NCBI GenBank assembly: GCA_023423935.1
Contig: JAFAEQ010000033.1
Coordinates: forward strand, 124,001 to 188,000
Length of the DNA: 64,000 nucleotides
Direction: 5' to 3'
Source: Pseudomonadota bacterium
Lineage (GTDB): Bacteria; Pseudomonadota; Gammaproteobacteria; Steroidobacterales; Steroidobacteraceae
The stretch's first letter is position 1, and every line of letters starts with the position of its first letter. The translations under genes and the position numbers were made by a program. Of the stretch, positions 9,059 to 17,155 are shown piece by piece. A model generated the notes under the pieces. The model had not been told where the DNA came from, ran no database searches, and worked only from the letters and a program-made list of their open reading frames with translations.

Positions 9059-9904
9059 GTGAACTACCGCCACGCCTTTCACGCCGGCAACTTTGCAGAT
9101 GTGCACAAGCACGTCGTGCTGCTGGCCGTGCTTCAGCGCTTGATGCGCAAGCCGACGCCCCTGTTCTTTCTGGACACCCATGCAGGACCCGGGCTCTACG
9201 ATCTGCATTCTGAGGAAGCCCATCGCAGCAACGAATGGCGCGAGGGTATCGGTCGCCTGCATGGCGTCACGCCGAAGTCCGCAGACCTCAAGTATTTCCT
9301 GGAGAGCGCTTCAGCGGCGGCGGAGAAAACGACGCGTCAGTTTCGCAGCTACGCGGGCTCACCCGTGCTGGCACTGCGCGCGTTGCGCGACATCGATCGT
9401 GCGGTGTTCGTCGAACAGTTGCCGATGGAAGCACGTGCGCTGGAGAAGTCGCTGCCGCGACGACGCGGCGTCAGCGTCATCAACGGCGATGGCTATGCAT
9501 CGCTCAAAGCGTATCTGCCGCCGAAAGAAAATCGCGGCCTGATCCTGATCGATCCGCCGTACGAGGCCGATGACGAGTTCGAAAAGGTCGAAGCGGCACT
9601 CACCTTCGGACTCACGCGATGGCCGAACGGCGTCTTCGCGGTGTGGTATCCGATCAAGGCCGGCGGAGAAGCGCGGCGTTTTCATTCGAAGCTGCAGGCT
9701 TCGAACCTGCGCAAGTTGCTGCTCCTGGAACTCAATCTGCGGCCCGCCGATTCGCCGCTCGGCCTGAATGGCTCAGGGCTTCTGATCGCGAATCCGCCCT
9801 GGCAACTCGACGATGCGATGCGCGAGGCACTCGATGAGCTGCTCGCTCTCCTCTCACCGGACAAGACCGGCAATGTGCGGATCGAGTGGCTGGTTGGCGA
9901 GTGA
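9059..9904 (+). CDS. rlmJ: 23S rRNA (adenine2030-N6)-methyltransferase
   Basis: 281 residues starting GTG with MNYRHAFHAGNFADVHKH, the invariant RlmJ N-terminus. The SAM site is around LDTHAGPGLYDL (about 38-49) and the methyltransferase catalytic motif is IDPPYE (about 164-169), the DPPY type used by N6-adenine methylases. RlmJ modifies A2030 in the 23S rRNA peptidyl-transferase region. It stands alone between hemF and the converging tag gene. Confidence 0.95.
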   Translation: MNYRHAFHAGNFADVHKHVVLLAVLQRLMRKPTPLFFLDTHAGPGLYDLHSEEAHRSNEWREGIGRLHGVTPKSADLKYFLESASAAAEKTTRQFRSYAGSPVLALRALRDIDRAVFVEQLPMEARALEKSLPRRRGVSVINGDGYASLKAYLPPKENRGLILIDPPYEADDEFEKVEAALTFGLTRWPNGVFAVWYPIKAGGEARRFHSKLQASNLRKLLLLELNLRPADSPLGLNGSGLLIANPPWQLDDAMREALDELLALLSPDKTGNVRIEWLVGE

Positions 9905-9958
9905 GAGCAAGATCCTTCGCCTGGAGCAGGATCCAGACACTCTGCGTCCAAGTCTTTC

Positions 9959-10561
9959 CTAGTTCCGCTTCGCGAGCGCCTTGCATTCCTTGTGCCTGAA
10001 GCAGCTCGTCAGGTGATCGTTCACCAACCCGGTCGCCTGCATGTGCGCATAGATGATGGTGCTGCCGACGAATCGGAAGCCGCGCTTCTTCAGATCCTTG
10101 CTGATCGCATCGGATTCAGCGCTCGTAGCCGGGACGTGCTCGTGCAGCTTGATGTTGTTCTGGATGGGTTTCCCGCCGACGAAGCTCCATAGATGATCGG
10201 CAAACGAGCCGTGCTTCTCGCGAAAATCCAGAAATGCCTTTGCATTGCCGATGGTGGACTCGATCTTCAACCGATTGCGCACGATGCCTGCATCGTTCAT
10301 GAGTCGCGTGACATCGCGCTTGCCGAAGCGTGCGATCTTCTCGGCGTCGAAGTTCGCGAACGCTTTGCGATAGCCTTCGCGCTTGTTCAGGATCGTCGAC
10401 CATGACAGTCCAGCCTGAGCACCCTCGAGGATCAGGAATTCGAACTGGGTTTCGTCGTCCCACGCCGGAACGCCCCACTCAGTGTCGTGATAACTCAGGT
10501 ACAGATCGTTACCGCCGAGGGGCCAGGTGCAACGCGTGACGGTGGACTGCTTCTTAACCAT
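9959..10561 (-). CDS. tag: DNA-3-methyladenine glycosylase I
   Basis: 200 residues from ATG 10561, chosen because MVKKQSTVTRCTWPLG reaches the conserved RCxW start of Tag; an upstream in-frame start at 10600 would read through repeat sequence. The protein excises 3-methyladenine from alkylated DNA. Motifs include YHDTEWGVP, FEFLILEGAQAGLSW and the zinc-binding C-terminus with Cys/His (SCFRHKEC). It is monocistronic and diverges from hemB. Confidence 0.95.
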   Translation of the reverse strand: MVKKQSTVTRCTWPLGGNDLYLSYHDTEWGVPAWDDETQFEFLILEGAQAGLSWSTILNKREGYRKAFANFDAEKIARFGKRDVTRLMNDAGIVRNRLKIESTIGNAKAFLDFREKHGSFADHLWSFVGGKPIQNNIKLHEHVPATSAESDAISKDLKKRGFRFVGSTIIYAHMQATGLVNDHLTSCFRHKECKALAKRN

Positions 10562-10571
10562 TGGGTTTGCG

Positions 10572-10653
10572 GGCTGTAGGCTGTAGGCTTCGGGACGCAA
10601 AGAAAAAAGCGACGCTTCTTTTCTGACTACAGTCTACAGCCTGCAACCTACAG
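10572..10653. repeat. Word-arm inverted repeat tag/hemB (CTACAG words)
   Basis: Left arm GGCTGTAGGCTGTAGGCT (10572-10589); right arm made of CTACAG repeated three times with spacers (10626-10653), its reverse complement. Between them lies an inner A-rich/T-rich stem AGAAAAAAGCG against CGCTTCTTTTCT. The right arm ends nine bases before the hemB ATG and replaces a purine-rich ribosome-binding site. Confidence 0.75.
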
Positions 10654-10662
10654 TCTCCTCCT

Positions 10663-11676
10663 ATGTCTGACCGCGAAACCGGCGAATTTCCTCGCACCCG
10701 TCTACGGCGTATGCGCTACGACGCTTTCTCGCGTCGCCTGATGCGCGAAACGACACTGACGGTCGACAACCTGATCTATCCGATGTTCGTGATCGAAGGC
10801 ACGAACCATCGCGAACCGATCGCGAGCATGCCCGATGTGGAGCGAGTAACGATCGATCAACTCGTTCGCGAAGGCGAAGAATTGATGAAGCTTGGTATCC
10901 CGGCAGTGGCATTGTTTCCGGTCACCCCTGCGAACGCGAAGAGTCTCACAGCCGAAGAAGCCTGGAACCCCGAAGGACTTGCACAGCGCGCCGTTCGCGC
11001 ACTGAAGAAAGCGGTTCCTGACCTCGGCGTCATCACAGATGTTGCGCTCGACCCGTTCACGACTCACGGCCAGGACGGCATCGTCGATGACACCGGATAT
11101 GTGTTGAACGACGTGACCGTCGCCGCGCTGGTGAAGCAAGCACTTTCACATGCCGCTGCAGGTGCCGATGTGGTCGCGCCGAGCGACATGATGGACGGGC
11201 GCATCGGCGCGATCCGCGAGGCGCTCGAGCTCGAAGGCCACACGAACACGCGCATCCTCGCGTACTCGGCGAAATACGCGTCGAACTTCTATGGTCCCTT
11301 CCGCGATGCCGTGGGTTCCGCGGGCAACCTCGGTAAGGGTAACAAGCATAACTACCAGATGGATCCGGCGAACTCGAACGAGGCGCTGCGTGAAGTCGCG
11401 CTCGATCTGCAGGAAGGTGCCGACATGATCATGGTGAAGCCGGGCCTGCCCTATCTCGACATCGTACGTCGCGTAAAAGATCAGTTCGGCGCCCCCACCT
11501 TCGTTTATCAGGTCAGCGGCGAGTACGCGATGCTGATGGCCGCGATACGCAATGGCTGGCTGGATGAGCGCGGCGCAATCATGGAGTCGCTGATGTCGAT
11601 CCGCCGCGCGGGCGCCGACGGAGTGCTGACTTATTTCGCGAAGAGAGCCGCGAGCTGGATCAAAGACGGAAAGTGA
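10663..11676 (+). CDS. hemB: Delta-aminolevulinic acid dehydratase
   Basis: 337 residues. It condenses two 5-aminolevulinates to porphobilinogen. Schiff-base lysines are K204 (SAKYASNFYG) and K259 (MVKPGLPYLD). The metal-site stretch DVALDPFTTHGQDG has aspartates instead of the zinc-binding cysteines, matching the Mg-dependent Pseudomonas class. There is no Shine-Dalgarno sequence ahead of the ATG (pyrimidine-rich CTCCTCCT). aroE follows after 61 bases. Confidence 0.97.
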   Translation: MSDRETGEFPRTRLRRMRYDAFSRRLMRETTLTVDNLIYPMFVIEGTNHREPIASMPDVERVTIDQLVREGEELMKLGIPAVALFPVTPANAKSLTAEEAWNPEGLAQRAVRALKKAVPDLGVITDVALDPFTTHGQDGIVDDTGYVLNDVTVAALVKQALSHAAAGADVVAPSDMMDGRIGAIREALELEGHTNTRILAYSAKYASNFYGPFRDAVGSAGNLGKGNKHNYQMDPANSNEALREVALDLQEGADMIMVKPGLPYLDIVRRVKDQFGAPTFVYQVSGEYAMLMAAIRNGWLDERGAIMESLMSIRRAGADGVLTYFAKRAASWIKDGK

Positions 11677-11737
11677 GCACGCGTGAATTGATGTCGGCAT
11701 CACAGCGCATCGTCGCGCCTCATGGCATACAGCGGGT

Positions 11738-12571
11738 ATGAGCACATCCGCCGCACCTGACCGCTACGCCGTCGTTGGATTTCCGATCAAGCACAGCTGG
11801 TCGCCCTTCATTCACGGCATGTTCGCGAAACAGACTGGGCAGAACCTCACGTACTCGCGACTCGAAGTGGCCCCCGAGAACTTCGAGAAAGAAATCGCCG
11901 CCTTCTTCGAGTCCGGTGGGAAAGGCCTCAACATCACCGTGCCGCACAAACAGGCCGCGTGCCTGCTCGCACGCTTTCGCACGCCACGCGCCGAGATCGC
12001 AGGCGCGGTAAACACGCTTGCAGTTCAGGATGAAGGCTTGCTCGGCGACAACACCGATGGGGCCGGCCTGATCACCGATCTCACACGCAATCTGTCGATG
12101 GCACTCGCAGGCACGCGCATTCTATTGCTCGGCGCCGGAGGTGCAGCGCGCGGTGTACTGGGACCGCTGCTCGGCGCAGCACCCGAATATCTCGAAATTG
12201 CGAATCGCAACTTGGATCGCGCTACGCAACTTGCCGGAGAATTCAAACCGCTCGGCAACGTGAAAGGCTGTGGCTTCGACGCGATCAGCACGAGCGGCAC
12301 GTTCGATCTGATCCTGAACGCAACCTCCGCAAGCCTGCAGGACACCATCCCGCCGATCCCGCCTTCAGTGATCGGCCCCGCGACGTTGTGCTACGACATG
12401 GCCTACGGCAAAGGCGACACCGCATTCACACGCTGGGCGAAGAACGCCGGCGCCGGTCGCGCCGAAACCGGCTGGGGCATGCTCGTCGAACAAGCCGCCG
12501 AAGCCTTCCATCTCTGGCGCGGCATCAAGCCGGACACGAAGCCGGTGCTGGAGGCGGTGAAGAAGCAATGA
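11738..12571 (+). CDS. aroE: Shikimate dehydrogenase (NADP+)
   Basis: 277 residues. It reduces 3-dehydroshikimate in aromatic amino-acid synthesis. Substrate-binding N-domain with YAVVGFPIKHSWSP and NITVPHK (catalytic Lys of the VPHK motif), then a Rossmann domain with GAGGAARGV and the NRxxxRA-like NRNLDRA NADP loop. The terminal codons and stop lie in a repeat word (AAGCAATGAG). hemB is upstream; yrdA converges. Confidence 0.96.
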   Translation: MSTSAAPDRYAVVGFPIKHSWSPFIHGMFAKQTGQNLTYSRLEVAPENFEKEIAAFFESGGKGLNITVPHKQAACLLARFRTPRAEIAGAVNTLAVQDEGLLGDNTDGAGLITDLTRNLSMALAGTRILLLGAGGAARGVLGPLLGAAPEYLEIANRNLDRATQLAGEFKPLGNVKGCGFDAISTSGTFDLILNATSASLQDTIPPIPPSVIGPATLCYDMAYGKGDTAFTRWAKNAGAGRAETGWGMLVEQAAEAFHLWRGIKPDTKPVLEAVKKQ

Positions 12572-12660
12572 GTAATGAGCAATGAGCAATTGGACAATCC
12601 AACCTGCTGCTCCAGTCCTCAATTGCTAATTGCTACTACCTGCTAATTGCTCATTGCTGC
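12566..12660. repeat. Word-arm inverted repeat aroE/yrdA (GAGCAAT words)
   Basis: Left arm 12566-12594 repeats CAATGAG/GAGCAAT; right arm 12619-12659 repeats its complement ATTGCTC/AATTGCTA. The left arm starts inside the aroE stop codon and the right arm encodes the last codons of the converging gene (A-M-S-N-stop), so the repeat has grown into both coding ends. Strong hairpin potential; could act as a bidirectional terminator. Confidence 0.8.
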
Positions 12661-13182
12661 CAGATATTCATCCTTCAGCCTCACATAGCTCGCGGCTGAG
12701 TACGGCAGAAACTCGATCTCGGACGGTTTGAGATCGCGAACGCGGCGGGCAGGGCTGCCGACGTAGAGGCCGCCGGTTTCGAGTTTCTTGCCCGGTGCGA
12801 CAACGCTGCCGGCGCCGATCATCACCAGATCTTCGACGATGACATCATCCAGGATGATCGAACCCATGCCGATCAGGCATTTATTGCCGATCGTGCAGGC
12901 ATGCAGCACCACGCGATGACCCACCGTCACGTCGTCACCGACGATGAGTGCGCGGCCGCCGGGTCGATACTTTCCATCGTGCGTGACGTGTCCGACAGTC
13001 CCGTCCTGAATTGACGTACGTGCGCCGATGCTGATGGTGTGCACATCGCCGCGCAGCACCGCAGTCGGCCATACCGAAGAATCCTCGCCGATCGTCACCT
13101 GCCCGATCACCACAGCGGCAGGATCAACGAAGACACGTGCGCCGAGCGTCGGGCGAATACCGCGATAGGTGGAAATGGTCAT
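12643..13182 (-). CDS. Gamma-carbonic anhydrase family protein (YrdA-like)
   Basis: 179 residues from ATG 13182 (MTISTYRGIRPTLG). A left-handed beta-helix of hexapeptide repeats: WPTAVLRGDVHTISIG, then GHVTHD and GHRVVLHACTIG supply the His ligands of the metal site shared by neighbouring trimer subunits. A C-terminal helix follows. Family members bind zinc or iron; carbonic anhydrase activity is variable. The final residues are encoded by the repeat word. Confidence 0.93.
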   Translation of the reverse strand: MTISTYRGIRPTLGARVFVDPAAVVIGQVTIGEDSSVWPTAVLRGDVHTISIGARTSIQDGTVGHVTHDGKYRPGGRALIVGDDVTVGHRVVLHACTIGNKCLIGMGSIILDDVIVEDLVMIGAGSVVAPGKKLETGGLYVGSPARRVRDLKPSEIEFLPYSAASYVRLKDEYLAAMSN

Positions 13183-13189
13183 AGGCAAG

Positions 13190-13292
13190 CAATAAACAGT
13201 GGACGATTGACATGGACATCGCGTCCTTGAACTGGACGCATGTCCGCCTCATGCTCTGTCATTGTCAGTTGTGAACTGTCCATTATCAATTC
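13190..13292. repeat. Word-arm inverted repeat yrdA/prlC
   Basis: Left arm with CAGTGGACGATTGAC (13198-13212) and right arm with GTCATTGTCAG and CTGTCCATTATCAATT (13257-13292), an imperfect reverse complement. An inner hairpin pairs GGACATCGCGTCC (13214-13226) with GGACGCATGTCC (13234-13245). The right arm ends a few bases before the prlC start; only a weak CGAG could serve as ribosome-binding site. Confidence 0.65.
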
Positions 13293-13297
13293 GAGCC

Positions 13298-15316
13298 ATG
13301 TCCAACCCACTTCTCGACTCTCACGAGCTTCCCGCTTTCAGCAGCATTCGTCCGGAGGATATCGAGCCTGCGATCCGGCAGGTGCTCGATGAGAATCGAG
13401 CACAGCTGAAAGTGCTGCTCGAATCCAAAGCGGACACCTGGGACAGACTCGTCGTGCCGCTCGAAGAGATGCAGCATCGACTGTCGCGGACATGGTCGCC
13501 CGTCGGACACATGAACGGCGTGGTGAATAGCGACGAGCTGCGCGCGGCGTATAACGCCTGTCTGCCGCTGTTGACTGCATGGCACACGGATCTGGCGCAG
13601 AACGCGGATCTCTATCGCGCGTACGAGACCGTTTTCCAGAAGGAAGGCGCAAGCCTCACCCCGGCACAGCGCAAGCTGATCGAGAATGCCCTGCGCGATT
13701 TTCGTCTTGCGGGTGTTGCACTGCCCGAAGACAAGAAGCAGCGCTTCAAGGCACTCATGGAGAAGCTCACGACGCTGCAGTCGAAGTTCGATGAGAATGT
13801 GCTCGATGCGACGAATGCGTGGTCGCGTCACGTGACGGATGCGACAGAGCTCGCGGGATTACCTCCTCCGGTCGTTGCGCGCGCGAAAGCTGCCGCGCAG
13901 TCCGCCGGAAAGGAAGGCTGGTTCTTCACGCTCGATGCGCCGAACTATCAGGCAATCCTGATGCATGCCGAGAATGTGAACCTGCGTCGCGAGTTCTATC
14001 ACGCCTGGGTGACGCGCGGCTCCGATCAGGGACTCTCACCCGAGCGCTGGGACAATAGCGAGCTCATGGCGCAGATTCTCGAAACACGACGTGAGCTCGC
14101 GAGCGTCGTGGGATTCGGCAACTACGCGGAGTACTCACTCGCGACGAAGATGGCTTCATCCGTCGGCGAGGTACGCGAGTTTCTGGAGCAGCTCGCAGCG
14201 AAGAGCAAACCCGTCGCGCGTCGCGAGTTCGACGAGCTCACCGAATTCGCCGGACGTCCGCTCGACGCATGGGATGTCGCCTTCTACGCCGAGCGTTTGA
14301 AGCGCGAACGTTTCTCGCTATCCGAAGAAGCGCTGCGTCCTTACTTTCCGTTGCCGCGCGTGCTGAGCGGCATGTTCATCGTCGCAGAGCGCCTGTACGG
14401 CGTACGCATCGTCGAGCGCGAGAGCTTCGATACTTACCATCCCGACGTTCAGTTCTATGACATCCTGAATGCCGACGGCTCCCGGCGCGGAGGCTTCTTC
14501 GTCGATCTGTACGCACGAGCGAAGAAGCGCGGCGGCGCATGGATGGACGAATGTGTCGGACGCAAACACCTCGGCGCTTCCAGCAGCCTGCCGATCGCAT
14601 ATCTCGTCTGCAACTTCACTCCGCCCGTTGGCGACCAGCCTGCGCTGCTCACGCACTCGGAAGTGGTCACCATGTTCCACGAGTTCGGACATGGGCTTCA
14701 TCACATGCTCACACGCGTGGACTACCCGAGCATCGCCGGCATCAACGGCGTCGCATGGGACGCCGTCGAGCTGCCGAGTCAGTTCATGGAGAACTTCGCC
14801 TGGCAACCGGAAGTGCTGCCGCTGATCTCGGCGCATGTCGAAACCGGCGAACCGCTGCCCGAGGAAGAATTGAAACGCCTCCTCGGCTCGCGCACCTATC
14901 ATGCGGGCATGGCGAGCGTGCGCCAGCTCGAGTTCGCACTATTCGACCTGCGCATTCATAGCGAGATCGCAGGCGAAGGCATCGAACGCATTCAGCAGAT
15001 TCTCGAGGACGTGCGCGCCGCAGTAGCGGTCGTGAAGCCGCCCGCGTTCAATCGCTTCGCTCACGCGTTCCAGCACATCTTCTCGGGCGGCTATGCAGCG
15101 GGTTACTACAGCTACAAATGGGCTGAGGTGCTCGCGGCCGATGCGTTCAGCGCATTCGAAGAAGAAGGAATCTTCAACGAGAAAGTCTCACACCGCTTCT
15201 TGAACGCCATCCTGGAACAAGGCGGCAGCCGCGAAGCCATGGAAGCCTTCGTCGACTTCCGCGGCCGCAAACCACAGATCGAACCTTTGCTGCGTCAGTT
15301 GGGCTTGGCGGCTTGA
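13298..15316 (+). CDS. prlC: Oligopeptidase A (M3 metallopeptidase)
   Basis: 672 residues from ATG 13298 (MSNPLLDSHELPAFSSI); the frame is open further upstream but reads repeat sequence. A cytosolic zinc thimet-type oligopeptidase that degrades short peptides, including cleaved signal peptides. The HEFGH motif is at H461-H465, with the downstream Glu ligand in GVAWDAVELPSQFMENF. Length and C-terminal FSGGYAAGYYSYKWA match PrlC/OpdA. Convergent with the pirin gene. Confidence 0.96.
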   Translation: MSNPLLDSHELPAFSSIRPEDIEPAIRQVLDENRAQLKVLLESKADTWDRLVVPLEEMQHRLSRTWSPVGHMNGVVNSDELRAAYNACLPLLTAWHTDLAQNADLYRAYETVFQKEGASLTPAQRKLIENALRDFRLAGVALPEDKKQRFKALMEKLTTLQSKFDENVLDATNAWSRHVTDATELAGLPPPVVARAKAAAQSAGKEGWFFTLDAPNYQAILMHAENVNLRREFYHAWVTRGSDQGLSPERWDNSELMAQILETRRELASVVGFGNYAEYSLATKMASSVGEVREFLEQLAAKSKPVARREFDELTEFAGRPLDAWDVAFYAERLKRERFSLSEEALRPYFPLPRVLSGMFIVAERLYGVRIVERESFDTYHPDVQFYDILNADGSRRGGFFVDLYARAKKRGGAWMDECVGRKHLGASSSLPIAYLVCNFTPPVGDQPALLTHSEVVTMFHEFGHGLHHMLTRVDYPSIAGINGVAWDAVELPSQFMENFAWQPEVLPLISAHVETGEPLPEEELKRLLGSRTYHAGMASVRQLEFALFDLRIHSEIAGEGIERIQQILEDVRAAVAVVKPPAFNRFAHAFQHIFSGGYAAGYYSYKWAEVLAADAFSAFEEEGIFNEKVSHRFLNAILEQGGSREAMEAFVDFRGRKPQIEPLLRQLGLAA

Positions 15317-15327
15317 AGAATTAGGAC

Positions 15328-15471
15328 GGCCGCAAAGACCGCAAAAAAGAAACTCGATGGTTTAGCCGCAACTCGCGACCTGAGCACGTACGTTGAAAGC
15401 TCCCCTCCGACGAACGGAGAGGGAGAATCCAGAAGGGCTTCTTGCTGCTCTTTTATGCGGTCTTTGCGGCC
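15328..15471. repeat. Perfect 16-bp inverted repeat prlC/pirin
   Basis: GGCCGCAAAGACCGCA at 15328-15343 is the exact reverse complement of 15456-15471, enclosing 112 bases. The arms are flanked by A-run and T-run on the inner side, so the pairing extends imperfectly. It lies between two converging genes. The words (CGCAAAGACC/GGTCTTTGCG) form another member of the window's word-arm family. The loop contains a short CTCCCCTCC.../GGAGAGGGAG pairing. Confidence 0.85.
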
Positions 15472-15482
15472 CATCTCCATCT

Positions 15483-16184
15483 TCATCCGAGATCGAACAA
15501 CAACACCTCCGCCGACGGCGAGCCGCTGATTTCGATCTTCGGCTCTGCGCTGATGGCGGCGCCGTCGCCTTCCTTCAGAACGTTGCCGTTCACGACCGCG
15601 GAACCGCGGGCCACATGGACCCAGGCATGGCGATCGGCGGCGAGCGTGTGTTCGACACGCTGGTCGGCAGACTCGAGCACGGTGACGTACATCTTCGCGT
15701 CCTGCTGGATGTGGATGATGTCGTCCCGCTTCTCGTTCGAAGCTACGAGCAACAGCTTGCCGAGCTTCGCCTCGCGCGAGAAGTTCAGCTGCTGATAGCC
15801 CGGCGCCACGCCATTGCGATCGGGAATGATCCAGATCTGCAGGAAATGCACAGGCTGCGTCTGCGAGTTGTTGAACTCGCTATGGCGGATACCCGTGCCG
15901 GCACTCATCTTCTGCACATCGCCCGGGCGAATCACCGAGCCCGTACCGAGACTGTCTCTGTGTGCGATCTCGCCATCGAGCACGTACGTGATGATCTCCA
16001 TGTCCCGATGACCATGCGTGCCGAAGCCACCGGCCGGTGCAACGCGATCGTCATTGATCACGCGCAGCGAGCGAAAGCCCATGTGCTCGGGATCGTAGTA
16101 TTCGGAAAAGCTGAACGTGTGACGGCTGTCCAGCCAGCTGATGCGACTGACGCCGCGATCTTCTGCCTTGCGTACGGAAATCAT
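15483..16184 (-). CDS. Pirin family protein
   Basis: 233 residues from ATG 16184, preceded by AAAGGAGG, a near-perfect ribosome-binding site. A bicupin with N-terminal metal site GGFGTHGHRDMEIITYVL plus HRDSLG and RHSEFNN, typical of YhaK/pirin proteins, some of which are quercetin dioxygenases or redox sensors. The C-terminal cupin (about 150-233) is degenerate. Function in this organism is not evident. Confidence 0.92.
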   Translation of the reverse strand: MISVRKAEDRGVSRISWLDSRHTFSFSEYYDPEHMGFRSLRVINDDRVAPAGGFGTHGHRDMEIITYVLDGEIAHRDSLGTGSVIRPGDVQKMSAGTGIRHSEFNNSQTQPVHFLQIWIIPDRNGVAPGYQQLNFSREAKLGKLLLVASNEKRDDIIHIQQDAKMYVTVLESADQRVEHTLAADRHAWVHVARGSAVVNGNVLKEGDGAAISAEPKIEISGSPSAEVLLFDLG

Positions 16185-16198
16185 GGAAGCCTCCTTTG

Positions 16199-16229
16199 TT
16201 GGGCAGCAGTCTATGGCCGAACTGCCCAA
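16199..16229. promoter_or_regulatory. Operator-like dyad upstream of pirin
   Basis: TTGGGCAG (16199-16206) and CTGCCCAA (16222-16229) form a perfect 8-bp dyad with a 15-base spacer, 15 bases upstream of the pirin start codon and directly behind its ribosome-binding site. It could be an operator for a dimeric regulator or a leader hairpin. No regulator gene is adjacent. Confidence 0.4.
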
Positions 16230-16296
16230 TCATTTAGAGGCGCTGACGAATAAAACCTATAAGGGGCTCGCGGGCCATGCGCGCCGCGACGAAGCA

Positions 16297-16323
16297 GGTG
16301 AGCCTGAAACCGCCAGGCTCACC
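16297..16323 (-). terminator. Terminator-like hairpin after OMP gene
   Basis: Perfect 10-bp stem GGTGAGCCTG/CAGGCTCACC with a 7-base loop, starting 10 bases beyond the OMP stop codon. Only scattered T residues follow on the minus strand. Confidence 0.5.
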
Positions 16324-16332
16324 CTTCTTCGC

Positions 16333-16908
16333 TCAGAACGTGTAGGTGAAGCCTACGGAGACCATGTCGATCCAGTCATCGCCGTCGATCTCATCGTTAT
16401 CGTCGTCATCGAAGCCCAGCATGAGCAGATTGGCTTCCGCACGCACGGCGAACTGACCTGCGCGGTACTGGGCACCGAGGCCGAAGATCGCATCCCACTT
16501 GTTGTCGTCCTCGCGGATCTGCGGGAAGTCGACCGACTGGATCGAGCCGTCCCAATGTGCGAAGCCGGCTTTCAGGAACAGATCCCAATTGCCGATGGGC
16601 AGGATTCCGAGACCTTCGAGGGTGACGGCGGTGAAATCGGTGCGCAGCGGGACGCCGACCACCTCGTCCTGGGCTTGACCGAAGTCGATGTAGCTCGCCT
16701 CGACGGCAACCCACGGAAGAATCCGGTAACCCGCGACGAGCTTGTAGCTCGTGTCATCGCCTTTGAAATCGTAGGACGAGTCTTCGTCCTCCATCTCGAC
16801 GGTCGCCTGACCGATAGCTGCACCGAGGTAGAACCCGGTGGGTACCTCCTGCGAGTGCGCAATCCCTGAACCCAGCAGCGTTGCTGCAAATACCCATGCG
16901 TACTTCAT
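16333..16908 (-). CDS. Small outer-membrane beta-barrel protein
   Basis: 191 residues from ATG 16908 with AAAGGG ahead; signal peptide MKYAWVFAATLLGSGIAHSQ. The mature part begins FYLGAAIGQATVEM and has alternating beta-strand periodicity, YKLVAGYRILPWVAVEASYIDFG (in two pieces: YKLVAGYRI and VAVEASYIDFG), acidic loops and a C-terminal aromatic end VGFTYTF, the sorting signal recognised by the BAM complex. It matches the OmpA-like eight-stranded barrel family and is a paralogue of the protein at 49781-50305. Substrate or role unknown. Confidence 0.85.
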   Translation of the reverse strand: MKYAWVFAATLLGSGIAHSQEVPTGFYLGAAIGQATVEMEDEDSSYDFKGDDTSYKLVAGYRILPWVAVEASYIDFGQAQDEVVGVPLRTDFTAVTLEGLGILPIGNWDLFLKAGFAHWDGSIQSVDFPQIREDDNKWDAIFGLGAQYRAGQFAVRAEANLLMLGFDDDDNDEIDGDDWIDMVSVGFTYTF

Positions 16909-17050
16909 CCCTTTGCTCCCTTTCCTGATATCAACCTGAAGAATCGCTGCCGGATCACTCACGCACGCAGGCGCGCACGCCATGTACAGACATGCATCCG
17001 CGAGCCTTCGATGAATGCCGCGCAGGTAAGACGCTGATCCAAATGTCAGA

Positions 17051-17080
17051 GGGCGGCTGCGATCTGCGTCGCAGCCGCCC
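17051..17080 (-). terminator. Strong hairpin terminator-like, CsgG-like gene
   Basis: Perfect 12-bp stem GGGCGGCTGCGA/TCGCAGCCGCCC with a 6-base loop, 76 bases beyond the CsgG-like stop codon on the minus strand. Weak T content follows. The surrounding 247-base gap (16909-17155) shows no gene. Confidence 0.55.
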
Positions 17081-17155
17081 GCTCTCGCGACAGCCTGGCG
17101 TGGGATCCGCGGCAAAAGTCCGTAACGGCGTTGCGGACTTGCCGACCTGCCTGGC

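Noticed and set aside
10560..10660. CRISPR array or transposon end suggested by repeated CTACAG words
   Set aside because: Units are too short and irregular, with no spacers of constant length, no cas genes and no transposase.
16909..17115. Upstream extension of the minus-strand OMP frame to 17115
   Set aside because: The signal peptide begins at 16908 with AAAGGG ahead; the extension reads through a terminator hairpin.
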